Assembly: GCA_014898415.1 (NCBI GenBank)
Contig: RCTD01000023.1
Span: 310,001 to 374,000 of the forward strand
Source of the DNA: Stromatinia cepivora
Taxonomy: Eukaryota; Ascomycota; Leotiomycetes; Helotiales; Sclerotiniaceae
Length of the DNA stretch: 64,000 nucleotides
Reading direction: 5' to 3'
Made by a program: the position numbers and the translations under genes. The notes below the pieces were generated by a model. The model saw only the letters and a list, made by a program, of their open reading frames with translations. It was not told the origin of the DNA and did not search any database. This document shows, one piece after another, positions 12,901 through 26,229 of the stretch (position 1 is the first letter of the stretch; every line of letters begins with the position of its first letter).

Positions 12901-15404
12901 TATTTTCTTTTTTGTAATTTTCTAAATACTTTTTGATATATATTAAATTTTATAAAGTTTCTTATATATTTTTTATTAATTGATAGTTTTTCTATTATAT
13001 TAGATATTATATTTTTTATTCTCTTTTTCTATAAACTAATATTTTTTCGATTTTATATTTTATATATCCTTCGATTTTTTGGGAAGTAGGGGATCAGCAG
13101 TACCTTTATATTCAAATTATAATTCGAGTAATAAAATATAAAAAATATTATGTATTTTATATAATAATAAAAATACTAATTTATATATTTTTTATTATTT
13201 ATAATATTAATAATAATAAAGGGATCTATAAAATGATCAAAGAATTTCTTTTTGAATTATAGTAATTTGATATTTTTAATATTGAATATAATCTTATCAT
13301 TGATATAAAATTGTTAAAATAAATCTTTTTTATTATTTTTCGATCTTTTCTTTATTAAATTATTCCAAATTTCTATTAGTTTTATTTTTTTTTGGTTTAA
13401 CGATTCGATATATTTTTATACAATAAATATTCTCCTTTCGATATCAATATCTTTATTAATATAATTAAATATAAATAGATATTTATATATTATTTTAAAA
13501 AGTATTTTATCAATTATATTATACTATATTATATTATAAATGAATTCTGTTAAGAATAATAACGATATTTAATTGTTTTGTTTCTAATTAATATAATAAA
13601 TAATATAATGAATTAGATTTTGATTTTATTGTTTTATTTATTTATCGATTTATAAATAAAATATTATTAATAATTTGTAATATATTCTTAAATAGAAAAA
13701 CAAGCTCTCCCAAAATTTGTTTGCGAATTGTAATCCTCGATCCGAAATTATTCTTTTCAATGTATCGAAATCCTTAAAAATGTATTGAAACAAAATCTCT
13801 ATTAATTTAGATAAGATTATCGTTTTATTAATTAAAATATATCAAATAAGTTTTGTATATTTATTAATAATAATGAAAATAATATTATATATATATTTAT
13901 TTATCTTTAATAAAAATAGATTTATAATAAAATCCATTAATATTTTTTTCTAAGAATTAAAAAAGAATAATAGAATTTATAATTCATTATAAAACTAATA
14001 ATATTTTATAATTATTTACTAATAAATAATATATATTCGCATATATCTTTTTATATCTTTTATTATATTAAATCAGAAATACTTATTTTTCAGGATTTCC
14101 TAGGTTCTCTTGATACTCTAATAATCTTTTATAAGATTATTATAATAGACTTTCAAGATTTCGATCCTTATAATTTCATTTGATAATACAAAGATATATC
14201 TATTATAAATGAAGAAATCATTAATATCGATCTTTCAAAATACAATATTTCCAATTGAATTATATCAATACTTTAAATACTTTTTGCTTTTTATAAAATC
14301 ATTATTCTTTTGAAATCATAATAGGGTATTTCTTATCGATTCTGATATTGATTCAAATATTGTTTTATTATTAATTAATATATTAATTATCCAATATAAT
14401 ATTGATTGTTTATAATTAATTCTTATTAATGATTTTCCAGAATTATATAAAAGTAAATTATACTTTTTCTATTGGAAGAGATCTATAATATTTTGTAAAG
14501 ATTCTATTTTTATTTTTGAAAGAAAGAAAATTATAATTATTATTATAATACTTTTCAATTTATTTTATAATATAAATAGTATTTTGTTAATACTATTTAT
14601 GTTTTCAATATGATCTGATTGTTTTGATAGATTATCGATAGAGTTTAATTTGCTTGATTTATAAATGATTATGAAATTATAGATAATCAGGATTTCGACT
14701 TATTATATTTATTTACTATTAAATTCTCTTATAATCTGTTTTGATTATGATAATATATTGATTATTTATAATGTAATATTGCTATTAAACAAAAACTATA
14801 TAAATAATCAAAAGTTCTTGATTATAAATAAAATATCTTTGTTCTATTGGATTGAATTTTCTCGAATAAAAGGCAATAGGATATTATTAAGGAATAATAG
14901 AATCATTTGTATTATCGAAAAACAATTGAAAGAGTATATATTCTAATATAAATTTAGAAGTATTTGTTTTGATTAAAATTCGGAGTATTAAATCGAAATA
15001 TCGGAGTATCGATGTAATAATAAAAATTTCTTTTAAATTATCAAAGGTATTTTCAATCTTTTTTATCTATTTGAATTCTGATATAGTTTTTTCTTTTTTG
15101 ATATTTTATAATAAATTTGTTAAATTATAAACGATTTGCGAATAGATTATAATAAATCATCAATAAAAGTTTATAAAGTCTAAAAAGACCTGAATTTTGT
15201 AAAGAGATATTGATATTAATTATTTAATAATAATTTGAATTCTGTTTAGTTCTATAATAATATTCTTCTTTAATATAATAAAATCCAGAAATTTTATTTT
15301 GCATATATAAAATATATTTTTTTTAATTTGATATAGAATTTATATTCAGATAATTAGTAAGGATTTTATAAATATTAATAATATAGGTTTCTCTATTTTT
15401 GAAA

Positions 15405-15476
15405 TGTCACACCAAAAGTGACGCCACTCTTGACGAATGGTTAATTGGGTTGATATAGTAATCATTTCCCGTGACA
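15405..15476. mobile_element. 72-bp TGTCAC...GTGACA element with perfect 5-bp target duplication
   Basis: Starts TGTCACACCAAAAGTGACGC and ends TTTCCCGTGACA. The six terminal bases are a perfect inverted repeat (TGTCAC/GTGACA) and the flanks are identical: TGAAA at 15,400-15,404 and TGAAA at 15,477-15,481. Composition is normal and contrasts with the RIPed surroundings, which belong to the RT region of an old gypsy element. The ends and 5-bp duplication are those of a gypsy-type LTR, but 72 bp is unusually short, so it may be an internally deleted solo LTR or a miniature LTR element. There is no coding capacity. Confidence 0.65.
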
Positions 15477-16814
15477 TGAAATAAATAAGAATATTATTTA
15501 GATATATAATATAAATATTATTTGTAAGATTGATAAATATTTAATTGATATATATCTGAAAAAATAATAAAGGTATTGATTAGATCGAAAGATATAATTA
15601 GATATTCGAATTATTTGTAGCGAATATAGAATATTATTTTTTATTTGTTGTTTTCCTATATATATATTCGATGATATATATCTTTAAGATCGAGTTTTGT
15701 AAAGAAAACTCTTTATTCTAAATAATTTAATGATTTGTTAATTAAAGATAAAGAGATATAATTCTTCTTTATAATCCGATTAAGATTACAATAATCGATA
15801 TATAATCAATAACCATAATTTTTTTTGGAATCAATATAATTAATGTTTCAATAGAATTAATCGAATAACGAATTCAATCTTTCTTTTGATACTTTTTGAA
15901 ATACTTTTGTAAAATTATTAATTCTTTTTTTAAAAGAATATATATTGGATTTTAAGAAGAAATTGATTCAGATTCAAAATCAATATAATGTTTTATCGGA
16001 TAATAATCAAGGAGTATATTGTTTTTGTTTTCAAAGAAAGCTTATTTGTATTTCTTATATTTAAAAGGTATTTGTAAAAATAATAATATAAGAATACTCT
16101 TAATATTTGATGATAATCTTATGATTGATTGAATTTCAAATAATAAAATATAGATTTTGATCCTAACCTTTATTTCTTTATATAATTTCTTAATCATTAT
16201 TATTTCCAAATTTTATAATACAGATCTAAAACGGAAAGAAATCGATTACTAATCGATATTCAGATTTACTATTTGAAATTAAGGTAATCTTAAGATAATA
16301 TTGATCCCAGATAAATCTAGAATAATAATAATGAATTGATGAGTATATATCCTTTTTTCTTTATATTCGTTTATTATCTTGATAACAAATCGATAATTAT
16401 TATAAAAGAGTATATTAATTTTATTAATTGATATTAATAGAATATTTTTATTAAGATCAAGAATTCAATTCTATTCGATATATTTATTTTATTAGATAAT
16501 ATTAATTTATATTTTAGAATCGATAAGATAATATATCTTTATTGAAATGTTATCAATCTTGAAAATTGCTTTGATAATTAGGATAGTATATTCTTTTTAT
16601 TAAGGATCCAGGGTTACTGGAATAATTAAAATTATTATTGGATTTTGGTATTTCCCTGGTTATTATTTTACAAAGAGTATACAAAACAATTATAGACAGA
16701 ATGGTTATTTTTATATTATCGATAAATATATGGATTGATATACTTTTTCGAATAATGATTTGATTATTAGTAATAATAGTATTGCAATTTCTATTTTTAA
16801 TAACTTTCCTTCAA

Positions 16815-16985
16815 AATTCCTGTCGGGACAACTGTATACGGGGAAGTGAAGCTTATCAACGAACGTAAAATACCCTTGATAGTTAATACGTTTTGATTTG
16901 CCTAGAGAGCTAGAATCTATGGAAGGTGAAGAACTATATAATGGTGCATGCCGAGGCACTAGTGCGAGCACTAGTGGGCACGTGA
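16815..16985. other. Un-RIPed island, possible truncated LTR
   Basis: About 170 bases of ordinary composition inside the AT-rich block. One edge starts TGTCGGGACAACTG (16,821), a typical gypsy LTR terminus, but the other edge (GCACTAGTGGGCACGTGATC) lacks a matching end and I see no convincing target duplication. It contains a palindromic CACTAGTGCGAGCACTAGTG segment. It interrupts the left part of the old Gypsy-2 LTR. Confidence 0.4.
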
Positions 16986-17159
16986 TCCTTATTTAAAAAA
17001 ACCCTTTTTTTTTAAATTTAATAAAAAACAATATCGAAATAATAATAAATTATCGATTATATACTAAAATTTAATAAATACAAAGATTTTGCAGAGTTTT
17101 TTAATCGAACAATAATGTATTGTTGAAAGTATATTTGTCTTTAATAATAAAGCCGCTTC

Positions 17160-17441
17160 TGTGACGCACAAGAGCCGTAGTAGAGCTGAATAAACAGGGT
17201 CAATTATGTTCTTTAGAATCTACAATTGAAGAATTATGGCTTATAAGGAACGACTAAATATATATATACAAATACTTATTTGTGGGCTGTAAAATTGTAC
17301 ATAAGTGTTATTAGGGTTATCATTTTACTATACTAAATTGTATGATTCGTAATGTATGTGTATAGATGATCAGCTTATAAATTGATATAGGAGATAAAAG
17401 GTATTATGTGGTTAGCCTTCTATGGTTTATAATTCGTAATA
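17160..17441 (-). repeat. 3' LTR of Gypsy-1
   Basis: 282 bp, starting TGTGACGCACAAGAGCCG in plus orientation. It aligns without gaps to 23,883-24,164. Its left edge is intact and its right edge is RIPed (GTAATA instead of GTGACA), while the other copy shows the reverse. The adjoining GGGGGG-containing polypurine tract at 17,442-17,457 (read on minus) marks it as the 3' LTR. Confidence 0.92.
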
Positions 17442-18849
17442 CTACCCCCCTCTTCGGAAAAGCTCGTCTTCGAACATTTCATTCCTCTGTTCTATTGTTA
17501 TTTCATCGGAAATCAGGTTTTGTGAAGGTTTATGAGCTTTAAATCAATTAGATTGGTCATTTTGGTTGATTTGATCAATTTACTGGAAATTGACCAAATT
17601 GACCAAATTAATCGACCAAATCGTTCATCAATTGGTTAAATTAATATTGATTCGTATTCTCCTTGATTTGGGGAACCTTTGAAAGGAAAAAGCTTCAATA
17701 GAAAAGGGAAGGAAATTGAATTATAATATAATAATAATGAATGGTTAATATAGTCAATTCCGAAATCGATCAAATTAATCGATCAAATTGACCAAATCAA
17801 CCAAATTGAACGAAATCGATAGGGATGATATTATATTTCGTTTTTATCATATTCAAGCTTCTTTTTGCATGATTTTTGAAATGATTATAGGTATAAGTTT
17901 TTGAAATATATTGCCTTTGTATTGTTTTGGTAGTGGTAGTTCGTTTATTGTATAAAATTCAGACCATATATATATACAATCAAATTCTCTCTAATTTGTA
18001 TGGGTTTTCAATCCTTTTACGATTGTATCTATACACATTATCATAAAATCATAACATTTAATTTATTGTATTGAAAAACACTTTTCTTTCCCTTGATTTT
18101 ATAAATGAATCGTTATCTATATAATTATAATTATCCTTTTCATTCTTATAAAACTTTATTCAATCAATTAATCGATTAAAAGGATCAGACAACATTGAAT
18201 TGGCCAGGTGAAAATCGTATAGGAAATGTAATGATATTTTAAAATCGGAAATAGGATACCAAATAAGATCGATATCGTTATTAAACTACGAGACTTTGTA
18301 TAATAAAGTTTTTTATACTTTCTTTATTGTTAAAATCTTCTCCACTTTCCATTCCGAATCATTAATTATATTAATAAACAGAAATAATTCAAATATCTAA
18401 TCAAGAAAAGGATCGTTATATATCTTATATAATCGATCTAAAAGGAAAACAGAATGAATTTTCATTATAATCGGAAATTCGAGTTTGAAAGAATTTCCAA
18501 ATCGATTAATGATCTTGAATCTTCCTTAAATTAGGAAGTCCAGTTTCTTGGATAATCTTTAAATAAAATAACTTTTCATATTAAGTTATATATAATCTCT
18601 GATATCGAAATCGATCTTATATCAATAAATATTCATAGATTTCGATATTTTAACTTAAATATACAATAAATCTTCTTTTGTTTGCATAAAAGTTAATCTA
18701 TTATATTTTATATATATATAGATATTATACATATTCATATCGTTTATTGATTTACTAACATCTTCCTTCTATTCCTATATATATTTCGGTATATACCTAT
18801 ATAAAGTTTTATAAGGTGTAAGCCCTCCTAAAGAATTATATGAAAAAGT

Positions 18850-21010
18850 AAATTGTATATAATCTATTATAAATAGGAATTCTAATTAATCGTTTTGATA
18901 GTAGTTAACAAACAGTTTTAATTATTGCTGAAAATACTGATTATAGATTTCAATTTGATCATCAATTTGGGGATGATAGATAATGGATAATTTGAGATCG
19001 ATTTTTAGGATTTGGCTGAATTCCTTTTAGAATTGTAATATAAATTGGGGGCCGCGATCCGATATTATAATATTAAAGAGATTATAATATCGATATATAT
19101 AATAAAAATATAATTGTATTTGAATTCAAATATCAATTGATTTGTAATAAAATATAGAGATAGTTTGTTTCGTTAATCGATTAATAATAACTAAAACATT
19201 ATTATATCTATATTTATCTTTATTAAAACTATAATAATCTATAGTGATATATTACTATACTCGATTAGAAATCGGAAATAGATATAATAAACCAGGGGTA
19301 CAATTGTATAAAACAGAATTGTATTTGTAAATATAACAATTGCGTATATATTTGACTATAATATCATATATTCTAAATCAATAATATTGTTGAGATAATA
19401 AAAGGTAGATTTTGTTTGTATTAGAATAAACAATGAAAATGGAATTATAAGCTTTACGAATTAGATAAATTCGAAGATTGTCAATATTAGATATTATCAA
19501 GCGATCATTGTAAAGTAAAAAATCATTTTGGAGTAATATATACTTGTAATTTTGGATAACTTGTATTTTAAATGCTAATAAATTATTTATAGTTTTATTT
19601 GCTTCGATAATACAATTAATTAGATCGAATCGAAAAAACGATTTCATTCAAATCGATATTAATAATTGTTGTTTTGTTTGAGTGATACTTTTGTAAAACT
19701 TTTCTTATGATTTCGGTATCAATTTGGTTGTTTTTAATAAATTGCTGAAAGTGATTCTTTTTTTTGATATAATTCTAAAGATCCAATTTATTAGTTCAAT
19801 GGGTTAAAGCATCGACAAAAAAATTATCTTTTTTAAGGCGATATATAATAATAAAGTTATAATCGATTAGAACTTTTGTTTAATAAGTTTATTGAGTATT
19901 GAAAGTTTTAATAATCATAAAATATTCGAGGATCTTATAATCAATATAAATCTTGATTTTATATAATGAATCGATGAATTCTGTTTTTCAATGATTAAAA
20001 GATCGAATGATTGATAGTATTTCTTTGTTATGAACTTTGTAGTTCAATTCAGCAGCAATTATAGTTTTGGAGAAATAAGTTACAGGAAACCAATCTTCGC
20101 TATATTGTTATAATAACACACTAACAATTATCCCATCGAATATATTTGTTTCGAGTATATAAAAGAATTGATGATTATAATGTTGCAAAAGCGAAATGGA
20201 GATAAACTTTTTTTTCAAGATATTGAATACGTTTTGGTATATTTCATCGAATACGAATTTAATGTTTGTTTTAATAAGTTCATTAAAAGGTTTCATTATT
20301 ATATTATAATCCTTAATGAACCATTAATAAAAATTGCAAAAATTAAAGAATGATTGGATCTTTTTATTATTATCGGAAAGATCCAATTCTCAATTATCTC
20401 AATTTTTTCAGAATCTATCTCTACTCCTTTAATAGAGATAATAAAGTCCAAGTATTTGATACATATAACATTGAATTCGTATTTTTTGAGATCCGTTTAT
20501 AGATTAATAGCTTTTAATTGTTCGAGAATTAATTTGATATAAATTTAATACTCTTTTTCGTTTTCAGAATAGATTAGAATATTATTGAAATATACTATAT
20601 AGAAGATGTCTAAATAATCAAATAGAATATTATTTATATAATGTTAATAGATTACAAAACTATTTGTTAATCCGAATAATACAACCTTATATTTGTATAA
20701 TTCATATCGGGTTTGAAAGATAATATACTCTTTCAAAATAGAATCCATTCTTATATGATAGAAAGCTTGATGAATATCGAATTTAATAAAGATCTTAGTA
20801 CCGGAAAGTCGAGAAAATGTTTCGTCAATCAAAGAAAGGGGATATCGATTCTTATATATCAAGGAATTCAATAATCTGAAATTTATACAAAACCTCAAAC
20901 TACCATTGGGTTTCTTGATGAATAGGATGGATACAATATAAGGGGTTTGATTGGATTCAATGAAACCTTTACTAAAGTTATCTATAATATATTCTTTGAT
21001 AACTTTCAAT
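18850..21010 (-). pseudogene. Decayed gypsy pol (reverse transcriptase, RNase H, integrase)
   Basis: Read on the minus strand: 21,009-20,644 is open for 121 codons and shows gypsy RT features (PYIVSILFIKKPNGSLRFCI, then FSRLSGTKIFIKFDIHQAFY, and YKVVLFGLTNS where VMPFGLTNAP is expected). 20,296 to about 19,780 matches gypsy RNase H (LETNIFDGI for LETDASDG, YFSKTIIAAELNY). 19,647-19,378 is the integrase zinc-binding region (LIRKAYNSIFIVYS... LLSQQYY). About 19,080-18,850 is the integrase core (ISDRGPQFI, IYHPQIDDQIEI). Stops interrupt the frame between blocks. The catalytic RT motif region is RIP-altered, so no activity is expected. Confidence 0.88.
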
Positions 21011-23882
21011 TATTCTAGGGATATTTTGTAAAGCAGATTGTAACACAAGGCTTATTCTCCTTTGCCTTCCAATATGATTTTATAATTATAAGATCGGTTA
21101 GGAGACAAAATATTTAATTCATATTTGGAAAAGATTCAATGATATTATCGATATTCAAATAATATTTCAGATTCTGAATCGATTTCGGTTAATGTTCGAT
21201 CGAATTTCTTTCGAACTTTCATATTCTTAAATTCGATTAAAACAACCAATATTCTTTTTTTTGTATATTATTTATTTCATTAGAAATCTATTATATTATT
21301 AAGTTCTTTTAAAATAATAATAAAAAGTTTAGTTTATTCATCTCTTTTATATTTTAATTGGAATTTATTGGATTTAAATACACATAAATCAAAGATTTTG
21401 GACAATATACAGGGAAAGCATTTGTAAATCTATAATAATAATATAATTGGTTGGAAAGGAGATAAATTGAATTTGAAGAGAATCAGGATTTCTTTTTTTT
21501 CAACAAAAATCTGTATTGTATTCATATTTGAAGGTTCTTATTATATATTACCAGTTATAATTGATCTGCTTAATTATGAATCTTTTCGATTCCAATATTC
21601 TTTGAATTAATTATTTCATCGATCAATATCTTGTTAAATTAATCAATCGATCTTTCGTTTGTGAAAGGATAATTGGATAACAAGGAGATTATTCGAATAG
21701 AAAATAATACAGGATCTTTTTTTAGGTCATTCGAAATATCGATTAAAGTAATCGAATTTTGCTCGAATCTCTGATAATCAAAGTCTACCTAAAATAACAT
21801 TATAATTTTTTAATTCAGTAATAAGGAAAAGGATAAAAGATTATTCACAATTATCGATCATTAAATTAAAGAATATAAAATAGATAATGGTATAGCTTTA
21901 TATATCATTATACTCTTTAACTTCAATTGAAACTTTAAACAGTATAATTCTTAATTTAAACATAAGAAATAAATAAATAAGGAGTATAATATTAATAAAA
22001 GCAAATTCGTTTACTTCAAAGTTAATAAATACTCTTGATCGATAAGTATAACCATTTTTCGAAAGATTGTAAGGAAGGGTAAGTACTTTTCTTTCTATAA
22101 ATTTGATTAAATCAAGAAATCTTATATCCTGTATAATATTTAGAATGAAAACAGAGTTTAAATATTTGGTTTTAAATACTTTTCTTCTTTTAAACAAGCA
22201 TTCTGTATAGTTTCAGTTATAATTTCTAAACTGAAATCTTTTTTAATATTCCGATATTCTTCGAATTCTTTTGTTTTTTTTTTGTATTATCTCGATCTTA
22301 TTAAGATTATCGATATAAAACATCGATGTATATATTGCTTTAAAAAAAGAAGAAAATAATAAACATTTGAAGTTCGAATAATTATTGGATACGATAAAGC
22401 TGGTATATCCGGAAAAGGTATTCCGGGATGGAAATGGTTTCGGGAACATAAAGGTTTTAAAACTAGAATTGTTAGAGTTCCGAAAGGGTTGTAAAGGATT
22501 CGTAATAGTTATTGGTTTATGAATAATTATAAAGACTTTTCGATCAATATAATATCGATTTCGTTTTTATAATGAAACTTCGTTTTGATCTACTTTAATG
22601 AATATATTCACGAGTTCTTCTATAATCTTATAATCCTTAATAGATATTGCTATTATTCGTAAAAGAAAATCGGAAATCTTTTATTCGAGATTCCTGAATA
22701 GGATTTTATTATTGGTAATTTTTGTTTGGGTAATAAGTAATCTGAACTTCCTATACCATTCTAGGAAATTGTTATATCAAATTGTATTAAATATAATTTA
22801 TATCTTGTATTAAAAATGAACATCATTGATTTCGACTGGGTTCCGATAGATCACTATAAATTGTTCGATCAATTCGAGTACTATGAATCGGGGTATTCGT
22901 ATATAAAAAATATAACAATATATTTATACTTCCGATTCGGTTTAATCGATTATATATATACAATATTGTATTTCATTCTTAAATGATATAATATATAGTT
23001 CGAATCATTCTATAATTAATAATTACCATAAACTAATTTTAAATTCAATATCATCATTAAATTTAATAATAAGATTTATGGGTTTTGATATATATATATC
23101 TTACTGCGAATTATAACTGGTATAAGAATACAATCTTGACCAATTAGATTAGTTTCTTGAATAAAAGGACCCTTGATTATTAAATAGATCGTCACTTCCT
23201 GAAAGGGAAGAAGAATCCTTGGAGAGCTCTAGATGATCAGATCGTTTGATCAAAGTTTTCTTCCTTTAACTTCAGGATCTTCGAGTTTATTTAGATAAAG
23301 ATCCTTGAATTTCGATTAAGGGAATAAAGGGAGTTCTAGGTATTACTGTTGACCTGGATATCTGTATAGATATCACTTAAAGCTTAAAAGAAGGTTGCAC
23401 TATTGCAAAACTCGTCGTCATCATAACTTTCAATTATCGATTCTCCTCTTTCAAACTCATAATTATTGCATAGAGATCTTATAATTATAATAGTAATTCA
23501 AAAGGAACAATTGAACCATTAAAAATATCAGCTTCATATATTGGAATCTTTTTTTTATCAATTTTCTTTCTTTCAATAGTAATGTTATCTAATTCTGTAT
23601 TTATATTTTCTTCAAAGAGTTGTTGAAATAATTGAGGAGAAGAAAAGGGTTCCTTAGAATATACTTTCGAAAATTCGGAGTATACAAAAGAAGGAGTTCG
23701 TTGTATTATGAAAATAATGGTATATTTCTAAAGGTGTTTATATTTTCATCGATTAAATCGAAATAAATTTTCTTTTTCTAGATATAACATTATAAAAATT
23801 CACCTAAAAAGGTATTATTAAAGTAAAGTATTATTTAAAAGACCATCAGATAGCTGGACGCTTATAAATGAATTATAGATAA

Positions 23883-24164
23883 TATGATACACAAAAATCA
23901 TAATAGAATTGAATAAACAGGATCAATTATATTCTTTAGAATCTATAATTGAAGAATTATAGCTTGTAAAAAACGATTAGATATATATACACAAATACCT
24001 ATTTATAGACTGCAGAATTATATATAAACATTATTAGGGTTACCATTTTATTATACTAAATCGTATAATTCGTAACGCATATATACAGATGATCAGCTCA
24101 TAAATTGATATGGGAGATAAGAGGTATCACGTGGTTAGCCTCCTGTGGTTCACGATTCGTGACA
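23883..24164 (-). repeat. 5' LTR of Gypsy-1
   Basis: 282 bp, aligned gap-free with 17,160-17,441. By hand I count about 52 differences, all transitions, none transversions. Ends in GTGACA beside the target repeat GCTTC. The left edge is RIPed (TATGATACAC for TGTGACGCAC). A primer-binding site should adjoin at 23,882 leftwards, but RIP has made it unrecognisable to me. Confidence 0.92.
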
Positions 24165-24230
24165 GCTTCCTTATAGAGTTTCCTAACTTTACTAGCGATA
24201 TCCTTCTATCAATCGTAATAATATACTTGT

Positions 24231-25380
24231 TTATTATTTATAATATTAATAATAATAAAAGGATCTATAAAATAATCAAAGAATTTCTTTTTGGATTATA
24301 ATCGTTTAATATTTTTAATATTGAATATAATTATATTACCGATATAAAATCGCTAGAATAAATCTTTTTTATTATTCTTCGATTTTTTCTTTATTGATTT
24401 ATTCTAAATTTCTATTAATTTGGCTTTTTTCAGATTCAACGATTCTATATATTTTTATATAACAAACACTTTCCCTTTGATATCGATATTTTTATTAATA
24501 TAATTAAATATAAATAGATATTTATATATTATCTTAAAAGATATTTTATCAATTATATTATACTATATTATATTATAAATGAATTTTACTAAGAATAATA
24601 ATAACATTTAATTGTTTTATTTTTAATTAATATAATAAATAATATAATAAATCAAATTTTGATTTTATTATTTTATTTGATTATCGATTTATAAATAAAA
24701 TACTATTGATAATTTATAATATATCTTTAAATAAAAAAGCAAGTTTCTTTAAAATTTATTTACAAATTATAATCCTCGATCCGATATTATTTCTTTTGAT
24801 ATATCGAAATTCTTGAAAATATATTAAAATAGAATCTTTATTAACTTGAATAAAATTATTATTTTATTAATTAAAATATATCGAATAAGTTTTATAAATC
24901 TATCGGTAATGGTGGAAACAATATTATATATATATTTATTTATCTTTAAAGAAAATAAATCTATAATAAAATTCATTATTATTTCTTTCTAAAAACTAAA
25001 AAGAAATAATAGAATTTGTAATTCGTTATAAAATCGATAATATTTCATAATTATCCACTAACAAATAATATATATTCGTATATATCTTTTTATATTTTTT
25101 ATTATATTGAATTAAAAGTATTTGTTTTTCAGAATCTTTTATATTTTCTTAATATCCTAATAATCTTTTATAGAATCATTATAATAAACCTTCAAGATTT
25201 CGGTTTCTATAACTTTATTTGATATTATAAATGAACAAATTATTAGTATCGATTTTCCAAAATACAATATTTTCAATAGAATTATATTTTTGCTTTAAAT
25301 ACTCTTTATTCTTTATAAAATCATTATTTCTTTAAAACTATAACAAAGTATTTTTTATTAACTCTAATATTGATTCGAAT
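24231..25380 (-). repeat. Second partial copy of Gypsy-2 integrase region
   Basis: Aligns over its whole length with 13,191-14,358 (shared start TTTATTATTTATAATATTAA), covering the integrase core and flanks. The homology stops exactly at 25,380, where an LTR begins (TGTAAGAGTTACG). This copy lacks the gag-RT part present in the first copy, so it is internally deleted. Differences are mostly transitions. Confidence 0.75.
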
Positions 25381-25760
25381 TGTAAGAGTTACGAATAGCA
25401 AAGAATTAATTAGTCCTATAATAATAGTAGTAAAACTTTTTATTATTCTTGTTCTATTTAAAAGAATCTTTTTCTTTTAAGTTTAATAAAGAGTAATATT
25501 GGAATGATAATAAATTATCGATTATACATTAGAATTTAATAAATATAGAGATTTTGTAGAGTTTTCTAATTGGATGATAATATATTGTCAATTGTATATT
25601 TGTTTTTAGTAATAAAACTGTTTCCTTATAGAGTTCTTTAGTTTTATTAATAATATTTTTTTAGTAATTATAATAGAGCCTTTTCTTTAAGGCTTCATTT
25701 TCGAGAAGTCTATGAATTGTTGATCCGTTTGTAATTGTGAGGAATTGTCGATCAATAACA
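25381..25760. repeat. LTR of the Gypsy-2 family, uninterrupted copy
   Basis: Starts TGTAAGAGTTACGAATAG and probably ends GATCAATAACA at 25,760, giving TG...CA ends and about 380 bp. The first about 125 bases match 10,766-10,892; bases from about 25,455 onward match 16,985-17,159, and then, directly after the GCTTC-equivalent site, 24,165-24,222. It therefore records what the LTR looked like before Gypsy-1 jumped into the other copy. The right end is assigned from the CA dinucleotide only. Confidence 0.6.
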
Positions 25761-25804
25761 TAATTGTAGTATATAATTATTTTTGTATAATAGATAAAGA
25801 TATA

Positions 25805-25985
<181 letters not shown>

Positions 25986-26229
25986 GATTAAGAGTTGAAA
26001 TTCTTTATAATTCAAATTTATTTATTCCTTTAAAATAATCAAAATATATTAAAAAGGTAAAGTCTAATTTAAATATTTATAGTCAAATATATATAGTTTA
26101 TATTAAATTATTAAATAAAGATATAAAATTTAAAACATTTAATAATAATAAATCATTATTATTAGATTTTAATATCAAAATTCAAGAAAAGATTATTATT
26201 AAAAAAATAAAAGATATTAATTTAATTAC

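Larger units (their letters stand above)
17160..24164 (-). mobile_element. Ty3/gypsy LTR retrotransposon ('Gypsy-1'), 7,005 bp, minus orientation, RIP-inactivated
   Basis: Both 282-bp LTRs are present (17,160-17,441 and 23,883-24,164) and the whole element is bounded by the direct repeat GCTTC (17,155-17,159 and 24,165-24,169). In element orientation the order is 5' LTR (right), gag-like region (about 23,500-22,200), reverse transcriptase (about 21,010-20,550), RNase H (about 20,300-19,780), integrase with zinc-binding part (about 19,650-19,380) and core (about 19,080-18,850), GACCAAATT-rich tail, polypurine tract CCGAAGAGGGGGGTAG just before the 3' LTR (17,442-17,457), then 3' LTR. Many in-frame stops show it is dead. 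It is inserted in the LTR of an older gypsy copy; the empty site survives in the related LTR near 25,610-25,630 (CTGTTTCCTTATAGAGTT). Confidence 0.9.
10766..24222 (-). mobile_element. Older Ty3/gypsy element ('Gypsy-2'), minus orientation, interrupted by a younger element
   Basis: Parts: LTR fragment 10,766-10,892; internal region about 10,893-16,814; second LTR piece 16,985-17,159, continued after the nested insertion at 24,165-24,222. On the minus strand, 13,950-13,700 reads as a decayed integrase core with the recognisable ISDRGLQFANKFW segment; about 15,400-15,100 reads as the end of reverse transcriptase (KIKFLDFIIL, then a FYRRF-like region), so the order RT then integrase fits Ty3/gypsy. 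All frames carry many stops, so the element is dead. Segment 13,191-14,358 is repeated at 24,231-25,380 and the LTR at 25,381-25,760. A 72-bp element is inserted in its RT region. The 173-residue plus-strand open frame at 11,936-12,457 lies in it and resembles nothing I know. Confidence 0.65.
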
